Assembly: GCF_003046585.1 (NCBI RefSeq)
Contig: NZ_QAAE01000021.1
Span: forward strand, 1 to 50,256
DNA: 50,256 nt
Origin: Nitrosomonas aestuarii
GTDB taxonomy: Bacteria > Pseudomonadota > Gammaproteobacteria > Burkholderiales > Nitrosomonadaceae
Direction: 5' to 3'
Position numbers and translations under genes: made by a program. The notes below the pieces were generated by a model. That model did not search any database. It was not told the origin of the DNA and saw only the letters and a program-made list of their open reading frames with translations. Shown here in pieces: positions 8,228-18,303 of the stretch; the first letter of the stretch is position 1; the number at the start of each line of letters is the position of its first letter.

Positions 8228-9928
8228 ATGAATTCCCAGTTCCCATTTTTTGATAACACACCAGAATTAAAAGAGTTTATTGATTTATTACCTATAGCTA
8301 TTTTTATAAAAGATGCCGATAGTAGAATATTGATGATGAACAACGCTTGCGAATTGCAATGGGGCTTGCGTTTTAAAGACCTTTATGAGACGGACGCCAG
8401 CCAGTTTTTTCCACCCGAACAAATGAAGTTTTTTCTCGCCAAAGACAAAGAAGTATTTGAGAGTGCTAGCCAAATTGATTTTGAAGAAATAATTTGGAAT
8501 TCCTCACTTAAGGAAAATCGTATTGTTCACACATTCAAAAAACCTTTTTGCAGCAGTTCTGGAAAACCGCTGTATTTGGTTGGCATGTCCGTTGACATCA
8601 CTGAACGCAAAAAGGCGGAACATCGCATCATGGAGATGGCTACTTACGATATGCTAACAGGTTTGCCCAATCGCACTTTACTCATGGACCGCATTAAACA
8701 GGCACTTGAACAGGGCCGTCGTAACCAGAAACATGTAGCTGTTTTGTTCATTGACTTGGATCACTTTAAAGTGATCAATGATTCCTTAGGGCACGATGTT
8801 GGTGATCTACTATTGCAAGAAGTAGCAGCAAGGTTTGTGACCGTAGTGCGTAGAGAAGACACAGTGGCACGCCATGGTGGGGATGAGTTTATAGTGCTGC
8901 TGTCCAATCTTTACAAAGCCATGGATGCGGAAGTGGTAGCTCAGAAAATACTGGATGTATTAAACCTTCCTTTTCAGATTGATGACGCGGAACTTCACGT
9001 CAGTGGCAGTATCGGTATTTCCCTGTTCCCGGATGATTGAAAGAATATTTGGATGTTACTGAAGAACAGTGATATTGCCATGTACCATGCTAAGAAGAAG
9101 GGCCGTAACAACTGCCAATTCTTTAAGTCAGAGATGAACAAGCGGGCAAATGAGCGACATTCCATGGAAGTCGATTTGCGTAATGCATTAAAGTGCAGCG
9201 AACTGCTGCTTCATTATCAACCGATTGTTAACATAGATGACACCAAGGTTTACAGTATGGAGGCATTGTTACGCTGGCGTCATCCTAAGAACGGATTGAT
9301 TTGTCCGACAAAATTTATCCGACTTGCTGAAGAGACTGGAATGATCGTGTTGATCGGGGAATGGGTGATGCGACAATCGTGCCTGCAAATTAAGGCTTGG
9401 CGTGAACAAGGTTATGAGGTTCCGAAGCTAGCAATTAATCTCTCTGCTCTACAATTCCGGCAGAAAACCCTAGTGGCGGACATTACACGCATTTTGGATG
9501 AGACCGAGGTGGAAGGACACTGTTTGATTTTAGAAATCACAGAAAGTCAATTGATAGAAAATGTTGAGGAGGTGGTCAGAACACTGCAACAACTTCGTGC
9601 ATTAGGAATTGAGATTTCAGTAGATGACTTTGGTACCGGTTATTCTAGCCTGAGTTATCTGAAACGCTACCAGATCAACACGCTGAAGATTGATCGCTCA
9701 TTCGTGCGTGATATTAGTGATAATCCAGAAGATACCGCGATCATCGCTGCTATCCTCGCCATGGCAGACAACCTGAAGATAAATGTTGTCGCCGAAGGTG
9801 TGGAAACTGAGGAACAGCTGTTTTTTCTAGCATCTCATGGATGCTTTCGTTTCCAAGGATATTTTTTTAGCAAACCGCTACCGGCCCCTGAGATTGAAAG
9901 CAGAATCTGGAAAAGCATCAATCCGTAG
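8228..9928 (+). pseudogene. PAS-GGDEF-EAL cyclic-di-GMP protein split by an in-frame TGA
   Basis: A 567-codon frame interrupted once, by TGA at 9038-9040. The first part (270 codons) has a PAS domain (about 15-130) and a GGDEF domain with DMLTGLPNR and an intact RHGGDEF. The second part, in the same frame, has an EAL domain with intact MEALLRWRHP, the DDFGTGYSSL loop and LKIDRSFV. Homologues read FPDDG at this point, so GGA (Gly) probably became TGA by one base change. Both catalytic signatures are intact, so decay is recent or the halves act separately; a new start at ATG 9053 is possible. It would make or break cyclic di-GMP in response to a PAS signal. No membrane segment is seen. Confidence 0.9.
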
Positions 9929-10409
9929 GTATCTAGTTCTTGCCTTAATCATAAAGTGAGTTTAAGTAAATTGACTGGTACTTTTCAGCACCCAGATTTG
10001 TCCGTTTTGGCGAGCCATTATTTTCTTGGATTTACTGCTAATGCCACTGACCATCGGACTTATAGGTTTTGGGTCGGTGGTATAGCGAAGTGCGACCCCG
10101 TGATCGGATCTGCTCAGCTAATTCCATCAGGGACAGAGACATAGTCTCGCATAAAATGCGAATGTATGGCTGCAATCTTTACCTGCTCAAAATCATTGAC
10201 TAAAAGTTTGGCATAACGTGGGCGTCCATGTATGTTACTCGAACGGTAAGTACGAATGCATATTGGCAGAAATTATTTCTAGTTGAAAAATATTTCTGTA
10301 ACGATCCCGATCAGTGGTGGGTGAAGCCCATCCGGTGCATCGTTTGGTTAGGCGAAATACGATATTAACGAAACACGCTTAGTCCTGGTCCAATGAGATA
10401 GAGGAATCA
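9929..10409. other. Intergenic region with dispersed repeat, no gene
   Basis: Holds copy B of the dispersed repeat (9984-10090). A 62-codon plus-strand frame over it is a by-product of the repeat. The rest shows no coding signal that I can support. Confidence 0.6.
9984..10090 (+). repeat. Dispersed intergenic repeat, copy B
   Basis: Begins near CACCCAGATTTGTCCGTTTT, then GGCGAGCCATTATTTTCTTG, a CATCGGACTTATAGG core and TTTTGGGTCGGTGG. It aligns over its whole length with copy C (11845-11950) and from GAGCCA onward with copy A. Confidence 0.75.
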
Positions 10410-11699
10410 TTATCTACGAAAATGGGTGACTACGTGCAGCTGGGCCGCAGCTTCAACGGCCGCCAGATCTTCTTTAAGATCAAGCGCTTTGCGGGAACGC
10501 TCAAGAGCTAAATGTCCGTGATAGTTGGCAGCATCACGGATTTCGGCATTACCGGTCAATGCCAGCGAACGCAATGCTTTTTGCAGACGCACGGACACCT
10601 CGACCACTCCGGCTCCATCACGGGCAATCGCCGTGAAAGCATCATCGAACATATCGCCCACCGAGATCAGAGGCACTTCTATTCGGTCATACTCTGGTGT
10701 TTTTTCTTCTGTACCTTGCGTTGGCTCATTCCACAGAACAAATAGCCGTATCAGTTTACCGATAACGTTTATGGCCGTGCCGGGATCATTGACGGCTGGC
10801 GATAGGGCGCGACCCGCGATCTCCGATAGCACAACAAGCCCAAACCGGGGATCGTCTTCAAAAAGACGATGGTCTCCTATTTGGAATGATTCGACAATGC
10901 ATGTATAGTCAATTTTGGACTGGTCACCCGATGGGGTGCTCACGTACGCCAGAATCCGATCGGGAGTGGCAAATGCACCGGGCAAAGCTTCCACAACCAC
11001 CCGTGCATCCACTTCTTCCGCCCACGATTGAATGGCGGTCATGTCAATATGCTGCACGTAACCAATGCTCTGCGCGAATAAAGCTTGTCCAACTGCTTGA
11101 GATTTTTTTTTCGGTATTCCGTGTAGAGTTGGTGCATCCCGCCGACGCTTCAGAGCGTCTGCCGTAGCTTTCTCAACCTTTTCAATCGTCGATCCCAATC
11201 GTCCGAGCCGGGCAATACCGTCAACCCAACCCACAAAGGTAACGATTACCAAGCCAAATATAAACACCGTGAGGGCAAAAAGAATAAAAAGACCTGCCTC
11301 GTCAAAGTAGGCGTTTTTGACCGCCGTTAGTGCCACGATGCTAAAAATGAACGCGCCAACAAATGTCGAAAGGGCATTTTGGGATGCATCATCGGCGACG
11401 ACCAAGGTGAAAGCCCGTGGAGTCGCTGTACTGCCTGCCGAGGCGTAAGCTGACACCATTGACGACACAGAAAAAGTAGCAATGACCAACATGCTGGCCG
11501 CCATGACGGACAGCAGTGTTTCAATCGAGTCTAGCGCAATCGCAGGCAAGAGCTGCGCCAGCTGGGTACCATCAGCGAGTTTCGCAACGAAAACCGCGCT
11601 GATTGACAGCAAGCAAACTACCAATGGCCTCACCCAGAGCCGTTCGCGAAGCCGGTTGATAATAAAGCGGATGCGGTCTATTGAAACAAAAGATGCCAT
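10410..11699 (-). CDS. DUF2254 family membrane protein
   Basis: Protein of 429 residues of the DUF2254 family, function unknown. Four membrane segments in the N-terminal half are visible (about 23-45, 60-85, 110-130, 135-160), with the family-typical stretch VSSMVSAYASAGSTATPRAF between the second and third. A long cytoplasmic part follows, containing GYVQHIDM and the conserved RALSPAVNDPGTA. The length is normal for the family. It stands alone, between the broken GGDEF-EAL gene and copy C of the dispersed repeat. Confidence 0.9.
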   Translation of the reverse strand: MASFVSIDRIRFIINRLRERLWVRPLVVCLLSISAVFVAKLADGTQLAQLLPAIALDSIETLLSVMAASMLVIATFSVSSMVSAYASAGSTATPRAFTLVVADDASQNALSTFVGAFIFSIVALTAVKNAYFDEAGLFILFALTVFIFGLVIVTFVGWVDGIARLGRLGSTIEKVEKATADALKRRRDAPTLHGIPKKKSQAVGQALFAQSIGYVQHIDMTAIQSWAEEVDARVVVEALPGAFATPDRILAYVSTPSGDQSKIDYTCIVESFQIGDHRLFEDDPRFGLVVLSEIAGRALSPAVNDPGTAINVIGKLIRLFVLWNEPTQGTEEKTPEYDRIEVPLISVGDMFDDAFTAIARDGAGVVEVSVRLQKALRSLALTGNAEIRDAANYHGHLALERSRKALDLKEDLAAVEAAAQLHVVTHFRR

Positions 11700-11844
11700 A
11701 CTAATTTACTCTCTAACAGGTAATTATACAGCTACCTTATATTTACCACACGTAAGAAAAAGAAGCAAAAAAATTGTGATGTTAGATCAAATGAAGACTA
11801 TCATATCTACGAAACACTACAACTATGGAAAAGATATGACTCAA

Positions 11845-11950
11845 TTCCAGTTACCAGATTTACCCATTTTGGCGAGCCATAGTTTTCTTAGACTTACAGC
11901 TATGCATACTGATCATCGGACTTTTGGATTTTGAATCGGTGTGATTGCAA
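11845..11950 (+). repeat. Dispersed intergenic repeat, copy C
   Basis: Aligns with copy B: ACCAGATTTACCCATTTTGG, GCGAGCCATAGTTTTCTTAG, GATCATCGGACTTTTGGATT, then GAATCGGTGTGAT. It fills most of the gap between the DUF2254 gene and the broken DUF3465 gene. Confidence 0.75.
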
Positions 11951-11988
11951 AAGGCTAATTTTTTAATATTGCGACTATCAATACAAGG

Positions 11989-12612
11989 TCATTGGTAGAT
12001 AATATTATTATGAAAAATCCAGCCATTCTCATGCATTTCTTCAGGATCACGATACGTCCAGTGGATGACTCCACCTTTATCATTCCATTCGTATTCACCA
12101 AAGAATTCAATTTGATCATTTACTGCTAACGTATCAATTCTTGGCGCCAAATCTATATTGTGAGCTATCAGTAGTGTTTGCTTTGACTTTAATTCAATGA
12201 TGAATCTCTGATGACGGCTGCCACTAAGATCATCTGACAAAATAGAAATCACGACACCTGTCCCGGAAACCTGAATATTACTTTGCACATTGGCAAATAA
12301 TTGAGCTAATAATTTATCTCCATCGGCTTCTAACTCAATGTAGTCGGCAATTACTCCCGCCCTCAACAACCCATTAAAATTATCACCATAGGCATAAAAT
12401 TATTCGCTTCTAGTACCGATATAAGTATCAGTACTGGGATAGTAACGAACCAGATATGCATCCAGGATAGTAGTTGCTACTCCAGCAGGACTAAAAAACT
12501 CAGGATAAGATTCCTCAGCAAAATTAAATAACTTATTGCTATTGATTAGAAAATTCTCTGCAGCGGCTATTGATGGAATTAATGCCAGGAACAGCAAGGT
12601 AGTAAATTTCAT
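11989..12612 (-). pseudogene. Secreted DUF3465 protein broken by an in-frame TAA
   Basis: One reading frame of about 207 codons with a single stop, TAA at 12402-12400. The upstream part has a signal peptide (MKFTTLLFLALIPSIAAA) and a module with FAEESYPEFFSP and YLVRYYPSTDTYIGTR. After the stop, the same frame continues FYAYGDNFNGLL and then the DUF3465 domain with SGSRHQRFIIEL, LLIAHNIDLAPR, FFGEYEWN and GGVIHWTYRDP. TAA probably replaced CAA (Gln). DUF3465 is an uncharacterised, probably periplasmic OB-fold-like domain. The downstream part lacks its own signal peptide, so the product is probably lost. Confidence 0.85.
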
Positions 12613-12755
12613 AAGTTATAAATTATACGGGGAAAATATAAAAATACTCAGAAGACCATAACGGCAGACAGCTTGCGATAATAAATTTAATTTAGTAAAA
12701 GAACATGATAATCAAAGAGTAACTCCCCATTATTAACCGAAGTTAGAAGTAGAGG

Positions 12756-12956
12756 TTAATGAGCCAATAGAGCAAGCTGTTGTTTCGGTGTTATTCCTCC
12801 AATGGCCGTGTTAGGCCGTTCATGATTATAGGTCCACAACCATTTTGTTGCACAGCCCTGAACCTCGTTTATTGATTCAAAGCAGTGAAAGTTTAACCAG
12901 TCATAGCGTACAGTTCTGTTGTAGCGTTTTATGCAAGCATTTTGCTGGGGGCTGCC
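12756..12956 (-). pseudogene. IS3-family transposase (OrfB) C-terminal relic
   Basis: The minus-strand frame encodes only the last 65 or so residues of an IS3 OrfB integrase core: KRYNRTVRYDWL, then WLWTYNHERPN, ending GGITPKQQLALLAH and a stop. The N-terminus and the DDE residues other than the terminal region are missing. No terminal inverted repeats are seen. Confidence 0.85.
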
Positions 12957-13005
12957 CTTTCACCCTCGATATCCTCTTGCTAAGAAATAATTGAAGAATC
13001 CATAA

Positions 13006-13230
13006 CTAATTTGCCCACGCTTCAGAAAGCACTTCGACCTGTTTCAGTACCAACTCCACCGCTTCATCCGTTTTATCCGGCGGATTTTTATAGCGACGCA
13101 ATAGAACTCGCACTATATTTCTTATTCGTGCACGCACGCTGTCACGGACTTTCCAGTCAACAGTCGTACTTTTTCGCAGTTTCTCAACCAGTTCATGGGC
13201 GATCTTTTTCAGTGTGTCGTCGCCAAAAAA
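13006..13230 (-). pseudogene. Type I restriction subunit R (HsdR) C-terminal relic
   Basis: The minus-strand frame gives about 74 residues ending at TAG (13008-13006). It contains LVEKLRKSTTVDWKVRDSVR, then RVLLRRYKNPPDKTDEAVEL and VEVLSEAWAN, the characteristic end of HsdR (DUF3387 region). The motor and nuclease domains and the hsdM/hsdS partners are absent. It abuts the truncated EAL fragment on the other strand, so the junction is a deletion or insertion scar. Confidence 0.82.
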
Positions 13231-13799
13231 AATTATGGCAGGATATGGGGTTCGAACCGCTATGTGTATCAGTCAACCTTTCCTCGCGGCAGTTTCGAAG
13301 CGAATCTCTGGTAAATACCGTAAGCTCCGCCCTTGCCGATTCCGGACTGGAACCGCGCTATCTTGAACTGGAACTGACAGAAAGTCTGCTGGCAGATAAT
13401 ACTGAACATGCTATTTCGCTTATGCACGCCCTGAAGGAACTTGGCATTGCCCTGTCCATTGATGACTTTGACACCGGCTACTCGTCACTCAGTTATCTTA
13501 AGCGCTTTCCGATTGATTGTCTTAAAATTGATCGTAGTTTCATTACTGACATTGCCAGCAATGCCAAGGATGCCGCAATTGTAGAGGCCATTTCAGCACT
13601 GGCTCACAATCTCGGAATTGGGCTCGTTGCGGAAGGTGTTGAGAATATCAATCAGGCTAAATTACTGGAAGGTTACGGATGCACCGAAATGCAGGGGTAT
13701 TTTTACAGCGAACCAATCGATGCCAATCACCTGGTCAGCATATTAAATCAACTGGGCTCCTCGACATTGTCTACTAAGGTTGCAAAGCTCATACATTGA
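13230..13799 (+). pseudogene. EAL-domain fragment lacking its catalytic N-terminal half
   Basis: The frame encodes about 189 residues of an EAL domain from LWQDMGFEP through VNLSSRQF, LELTESLL, DDFDTGYSSL, LKIDRSFI and EGVENINQAKLL to a normal C-terminus. The E-A-L signature and everything before it are missing. The open frame extends upstream to 13011 only because it runs antisense through the HsdR relic. It cannot be an active phosphodiesterase. It is similar to but distinct from the EAL domain at 9053-9928. Confidence 0.85.
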
Positions 13800-14209
13800 A
13801 AAATGACATAGTCTAATATGAGTCCATCAGCCTGTCATGATGCCTAAGGGAATAACTCCTAATATATTTGTCCAGAAATTGTAGACCACTTCTCTGTTTG
13901 GGTGACTGTAAAGAATGATATTGTCAACTAATCTTCTGGGTGTATATTGTTGCACCTTATCACGCCAATCCCATCTGGTAGGTAACAAGTACCCTGCTGC
14001 CAATTTACAATGATTCCGCCACATATCAAGTTAATGCACCATTTATTGTCTCTAGTTTCTTCAATAAGAAATAAAAATAGTTCTTAAAATGGTAGGGCTT
14101 GAATGATGATTGAAACTTTTTTATGCAAGCAAATCTTCATTTCTCGTTGAATCGGCCATTGTCGTGGTTCTGCAAGGCTGGTTGACAATCTATTAATCAG
14201 GGATAAAAA
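13800..14209. other. Intergenic region upstream of the multicopper oxidase
   Basis: No supported gene. A minus-strand frame (13827-14024) is slightly protein-like (LPTRWDWRDKVQQYTPRRL) but has no clear start or family and may be another relic. The last 150 bp are AT-rich and probably hold the oxidase promoter. Confidence 0.5.
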
Positions 14210-16111
14210 ATGAACAGAAAAAGCAACAAGTTGGCAAAAACAAATTTGGTTCTTTGGATTTTCCTGGGTCTGGGTGTTTCACTCACCCATGCAACAACCC
14301 AGCTTGGCAGTTCATCTGAATTAACGATGCCCGTATCAGTCAGTTCAGACTCAACAAAATCGTTAAGTGTCACACTGGATGTTAAATCGGACACATACAC
14401 CATGCCGGGCATCTCACCAACACCCGAAGGCGGGCCAATCAAGGACCCGGTAGTCAAAGCACGTGGCGTGGGCTTGATCAGCCACAATCCAGACGCAACA
14501 ACACCTGTTGCCAACAATCTCCTGGCAGGGCCAACATTGCGTATTCGTCCAGGAGATGCGCTGAATGTTGTTTTTAGAAACAGCCTTGACTATAAACCCT
14601 CCGCCGGTGATAGTGGTCACAGCACTACTATTCCACACGGATTTGATGTGATTAATCTGCATACACATGGTTTGCATGTCTCACCGCAGAGTCCGGGTGA
14701 TAATGTATTGACCAGTATTTTCCCTGACAAAACACCACAAAAACCATTACAGCAATGTAATCAAGAATATGGCGCAGGCAATTGTGTTACCGGAGAGTTT
14801 GCCTATTCTTACCAGATACCAGACACGCATCCTGCCGGAACCTTCTGGTATCACGCGCATAAGCATGGCGCGGTTTCCATGCACCTGGCTGATGCTATAG
14901 CAGGCGCGTTAATCATTGAAGACCCCGTTAACGGCCTTGAAAGCCTTCCTGCTGTGCAAGCAGCGCGTGAAAAGATTATTATGCTGCAACATATTTCTTA
15001 TGGTGGAAGTTATTCCGATAGTCAAAACAGAGGATCGGGCACGCAAAGTGACCCCTATCTTGTGGACTGCATGAGTGTTTATCAGGATTCGGCAAATTGT
15101 GATTTTGATGACACAAAACCGGCAACACCCAAGGTAACCAACAAAACCTTGTCAGTGAATGGACAATTTCAACCAACCATTTCAATGTGGACGGAAGAAG
15201 CACAACTCTGGCGCGTCATTAACGGCAGCATCGGTAATGTTACAACGATGTGTTTAGTGCCTGTAGACGATGGTGCAACAGATACCGCTACTGGCCCTAA
15301 GGCATATGTTCTGGCAGCTGATGGCATTCCATTACAAAATCCAGGCGCCGGCAAGAATGATTCCCCAGTGCTATTGACGAATCCTGTTAGCCAACCGACC
15401 AATGGCATTGAGCTATTGAACAATGAATTGTCATTATTAGCGTCAGGGCAACGGTTGGATTTGATGGTTAAAGCCCCTGCCAGACCAGGTACATATGCGC
15501 TTTATAATTCCAATGATGACGCCATTGATAAACAGTGCCAGGCAGCAACTTATCAGGGTAAAGCGCCTATCTTGACCGTTTCGGTGAAAGAAACCGCCAG
15601 TGACATTGCTTACAACACATCAGTGCCAACGCAGCAAGCTTTGAATAAATTGCAAACTCCTGTAACGATTACTGCCGCTGAAAGCCCTAAGTTACCAACG
15701 CAAGGTGCTTTATTTGGCTTTACCAATAGCACCTTTGCACCAAAAATTGGCGGTGCATCGGCGATTAACGCGCGCGTTTTTAACCCGATGCGAAGCCAAC
15801 GTAATCTGGAACTGGGACAAGTTGATTTATGGTCGGTTCAAAGTGCAGAGGGTGTACATATGTACCATATCCACATTAATTCCTTCCAGCTGGTTTCCCG
15901 TGGCGAGATGAATTATCCGTTCCCAGTATGGCGGGACACTTTGTTAATCAATGCTCCGGATAAATCCGGATCCGGTGAGATTGTACAGTTTTTACAAAAA
16001 CCGTTAGACTTTACCGGTATCCTGGTTATGCATTGCCATAATGTTTTTCATGAAGACAATGGCATGATGGAAATGGTCACTATTCAGCCTTCGGCTGGTA
16101 AGAATCCATAA
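14210..16111 (+). CDS. Secreted multicopper oxidase
   Basis: Protein of 633 residues. An AGGGA precedes the ATG, and a signal peptide covers about the first 30 residues (ending THATT). Cupredoxin copper ligands are all present: H151-T-H153-G, H215-A-H217-K-H219-G, H553-I-H555, and H608-C609-H610 with H614 and M619. Cys609, His614 and Met619 form the type 1 site, so the blue-copper and trinuclear centres are complete. It would oxidise a phenolic, metal-ion or other small substrate in the periplasm using oxygen. It stands alone with its own terminator. The substrate cannot be told from sequence; it is not obviously a CopA or a nitrite reductase. Confidence 0.92.
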   Translation: MNRKSNKLAKTNLVLWIFLGLGVSLTHATTQLGSSSELTMPVSVSSDSTKSLSVTLDVKSDTYTMPGISPTPEGGPIKDPVVKARGVGLISHNPDATTPVANNLLAGPTLRIRPGDALNVVFRNSLDYKPSAGDSGHSTTIPHGFDVINLHTHGLHVSPQSPGDNVLTSIFPDKTPQKPLQQCNQEYGAGNCVTGEFAYSYQIPDTHPAGTFWYHAHKHGAVSMHLADAIAGALIIEDPVNGLESLPAVQAAREKIIMLQHISYGGSYSDSQNRGSGTQSDPYLVDCMSVYQDSANCDFDDTKPATPKVTNKTLSVNGQFQPTISMWTEEAQLWRVINGSIGNVTTMCLVPVDDGATDTATGPKAYVLAADGIPLQNPGAGKNDSPVLLTNPVSQPTNGIELLNNELSLLASGQRLDLMVKAPARPGTYALYNSNDDAIDKQCQAATYQGKAPILTVSVKETASDIAYNTSVPTQQALNKLQTPVTITAAESPKLPTQGALFGFTNSTFAPKIGGASAINARVFNPMRSQRNLELGQVDLWSVQSAEGVHMYHIHINSFQLVSRGEMNYPFPVWRDTLLINAPDKSGSGEIVQFLQKPLDFTGILVMHCHNVFHEDNGMMEMVTIQPSAGKNP

Positions 16112-16120
16112 TCGAAATAA

Positions 16121-16145
16121 AGGTATCCTCTGGATACCTTTTTTA
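16121..16145 (+). terminator. Rho-independent terminator of the multicopper oxidase gene
   Basis: An AGGTATCC/GGATACCT stem with a short loop, followed by a run of T, starts 10 bp after the oxidase stop codon. Confidence 0.9.
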
Positions 16146-16183
16146 TGATGAAATAACACTTTGGTTTTGAACGGATTTAAAAA

Positions 16184-16675
16184 ATGCCTCACTTGCGGGT
16201 TTTTACTGACGGTAGTGTTGATACTCAGTTAAAGGTGGGATATGGCGCTTATCTAGTGGTGTCTGATCTGAATACATCTATAGACTCGCTTAAAGATACT
16301 GTGAAAGTAAAGCGTTTTGAACAAACCAGTTCAACTAAATTGGAATTGCAAACTTTGTTGTGGTCACTGGAAGAGATGATTGCTTTGGCTAACGGGAGCG
16401 ATGATATTACTTTGACGGTTTACACAGATTCTCAAAATATTATTGGTTTACCCGGAAGACGTACCCGTCTTGAGCAAAGCAATTATTTTTCCGGAAAAAA
16501 CAGAAGGCTGCGTAATTATGAGCTATACCAAAAATTTTACCGATTTATCACCAGGATAAATTGTGAATTTGTTAAGGTAGCAGGCCATCAGGCATCTAGC
16601 AAGAAAGATAAGATCGACAGACTATTTGGTCTGGTAGACCAAACATCCAGGCGTGCATTAAGAGAAGATTCTTAG
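16184..16675 (+). CDS. RNase H-like protein
   Basis: Protein of 163 residues with the RNase H fold pattern. Candidate metal ligands are Asp in VFTDGS (about residue 8), Glu in KLELQTL (about 50), Asp in VYTDSQN (about 85) and a C-terminal VAGHQASSKKDKIDRLFGLVD segment with the mobile His and last Asp. It is more diverged than standard RNase HI and lacks its basic handle region. It may remove RNA from RNA-DNA hybrids or be a related nuclease. It starts about 40 bp after the oxidase terminator and is probably transcribed alone; no strong Shine-Dalgarno is seen. Confidence 0.8.
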   Translation: MPHLRVFTDGSVDTQLKVGYGAYLVVSDLNTSIDSLKDTVKVKRFEQTSSTKLELQTLLWSLEEMIALANGSDDITLTVYTDSQNIIGLPGRRTRLEQSNYFSGKNRRLRNYELYQKFYRFITRINCEFVKVAGHQASSKKDKIDRLFGLVDQTSRRALREDS

Positions 16676-16820
16676 TGTACGGCGTGGGGGCAGTATTGTG
16701 AACGTAATGCACTATATAGAATACGACCCTGATCTGTTTTCGTTAGTAACGGCGTAAGCGTGTTGGATCACGAAAAGGCTGCCTGGATCAGTTGACCCGC
16801 ATGAGCGCTTTCCATCAAAC

Positions 16821-16852
16821 AAAAAGCCCAGCATTTTAGCGCTGGGCTTTTT
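16821..16852 (-). terminator. Terminator downstream of cspA (usable in both directions)
   Basis: A stem AAGCCCAGC/GCTGGGCTT with loop around ATTTTAGC, flanked by A-run and T-run, ends about 18 bp past the cspA stop on the minus strand. Confidence 0.92.
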
Positions 16853-16869
16853 ATCAAATCAAGAGCCGA

Positions 16870-17073
16870 TCAAGGAGCCTGGATATTCGACGCCTGCTTG
16901 CCCTTTTGACCTTGCGTTACATCAAAGGTAACCTTTTGGCCTTCTGTCAGTGTCTTGAAGCCGCTCATATTAATTTCGGAAAAATGGGCGAACAAATCCT
17001 CTCCGCCATCTTCAGGTGTAACAAACCCAAAACCTTTTGCATCGTTAAACCATTTAACTGTACCTGCTGCCAT
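16870..17073 (-). CDS. cspA: Cold-shock domain protein
   Basis: A 67-residue single cold-shock domain. RNP1 is KGFGFV and RNP2 is DLFAHFS; the N-terminus [17 protein letters not shown] and end [11 protein letters not shown] are canonical. A strong Shine-Dalgarno (AAGGAAG) precedes the ATG. It binds single-stranded RNA/DNA and melts secondary structure; whether it is cold-induced cannot be told. The upstream 180 bp up to the IS256 relic must hold the promoter and leader. Which csp paralogue it is cannot be decided. Confidence 0.95.
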   Translation of the reverse strand: MAAGTVKWFNDAKGFGFVTPEDGGEDLFAHFSEINMSGFKTLTEGQKVTFDVTQGQKGKQASNIQAP

Positions 17074-17254
17074 GTGATTACTTCCTTTTTAAAAATAACG
17101 GGGAATCCCCCGAGAAACTACTTGAATCGAAGATTGCACATGGATTACCAGTACTGCAAAAGCTTTGAAACAAATACCTTGAACTCTTATACTCTGATTG
17201 TGACTGAAAGTCCAGCGAATTCTAAAAAAAAGAATTGACTCAAGAAAAAATTAC

Positions 17255-17729
17255 CGAAAAATGCCTTTGAAACGTGATTTACTACCCTGTTTCAGGCGGC
17301 TGATCGTGGCTGGTGACAATCCCGGCGCATCTGAACCTAACAGGTGTTTCAGTATTTCGGAAAAATATCCCGTTGAAATTCCTCTCAGATATAACCAGAC
17401 AAAAACGCATCAATGTTCCGGATACGCTTCAAATAGGGTGGTATCAGACTGTTGTTGAACTTGATACCCGACTTGGAACGATTTCGAACCTTCGGAACTT
17501 TGACTGAAATGTCTCCAAGTCCTGTTTGAATCAAGCATACAGGAAAATAGCCATTTCCGACTACTGCCATCTTACCTTCGTCCGTTTTTAAAGTATCGTA
17601 CTGCTCGATAAAAATGGGTACTTCCACTTCAATCGCTGCAGCAAGCATTTTCGTGCGCCTTCTCGAATACTTCCTGCAACGGATCATTTTGCTCTGGTTG
17701 TTCAGCTTAAAAACATTACTATCTGTCAT
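17255..17729 (-). pseudogene. IS256-family transposase relic with frameshift
   Basis: The minus-strand frame from 17729 encodes an IS256-type N-terminal region: VEVPIFIEQYDTLKTDEGK, VVGNGYFPVCLIQTGLGDI, VKVPKVRNRSKSGIKF, PPYLKRIRNIDAFL. A stop follows at 17385, but the next frame continues LYLRGISTGYFSEILKHLLG and ATISRLKQ to about 17260. A one-base deletion near 17390 explains this. The catalytic DDE core is missing. Confidence 0.88.
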
Positions 17730-17916
17730 GCGGAATTTTCCTTTTTATTGGCTGATCTGCCAAGAACTCTACCAACAGGTTACACCGATTTCTTCTCCCG
17801 CCATTTACCGTAAATGATCATAGCTCATTTATCTTTGTCCTGCTAATCTTTGCATATTGAATGAAATTTAATGAAAGAAGAAACGTCGTCTAACTTCAAG
17901 GTAAGGAATAACAATC

Positions 17917-18303
17917 ATGGACTTAGAAACAGGTAAGTTAAATGCGCTTAAATTTCTCACTAAACAATATATTGAAAATGTCTGGATATCTACCAGCATA
18001 CATTTGGTTGTACTCGGCTGGTTATTTTCTTCTGAACAAATACATCTGCTTATAAAAGAAGAGCTTTTTATACAAATTGGATTAACCTGTATATTGTTGC
18101 TACTTGAATGTTTTCGTTGGTTTATCAATAGTCCAATTTATCGTCGTATAAGATTTCTGGAAATGGAGGTATCAAAAAAAACAAGCACAGAGCTTGCAGA
18201 TGCCTATACCATTAAATCCTATCGATTTATATGTAGTGAGCTCTTTATCTCTTTGCTAACAGTATTTGCAATTACCTTCATTTGGCTTTATCCATATTTA
18301 TAA
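17917..18303 (+). CDS. Small membrane protein, function unknown
   Basis: Protein of 128 residues with hydrophobic segments at about 25-40, 50-70 and 105-125, so probably three membrane passes. A charged loop (IRFLEMEVSKKTSTELADAY) lies between the second and third. An AAGG-containing ribosome site precedes the ATG. The gene is AT-rich compared with its neighbours, which suggests transfer. It stands alone; the upstream neighbour is an IS relic. No family recognised. Confidence 0.68.
   Translation: MDLETGKLNALKFLTKQYIENVWISTSIHLVVLGWLFSSEQIHLLIKEELFIQIGLTCILLLLECFRWFINSPIYRRIRFLEMEVSKKTSTELADAYTIKSYRFICSELFISLLTVFAITFIWLYPYL

Noticed and set aside
13011..13229. N-terminal part of a 262-codon frame ending in the EAL fragment
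   Set aside because: On the opposite strand this segment encodes a clear HsdR C-terminus; the plus-strand translation has no EAL features before about 13230.
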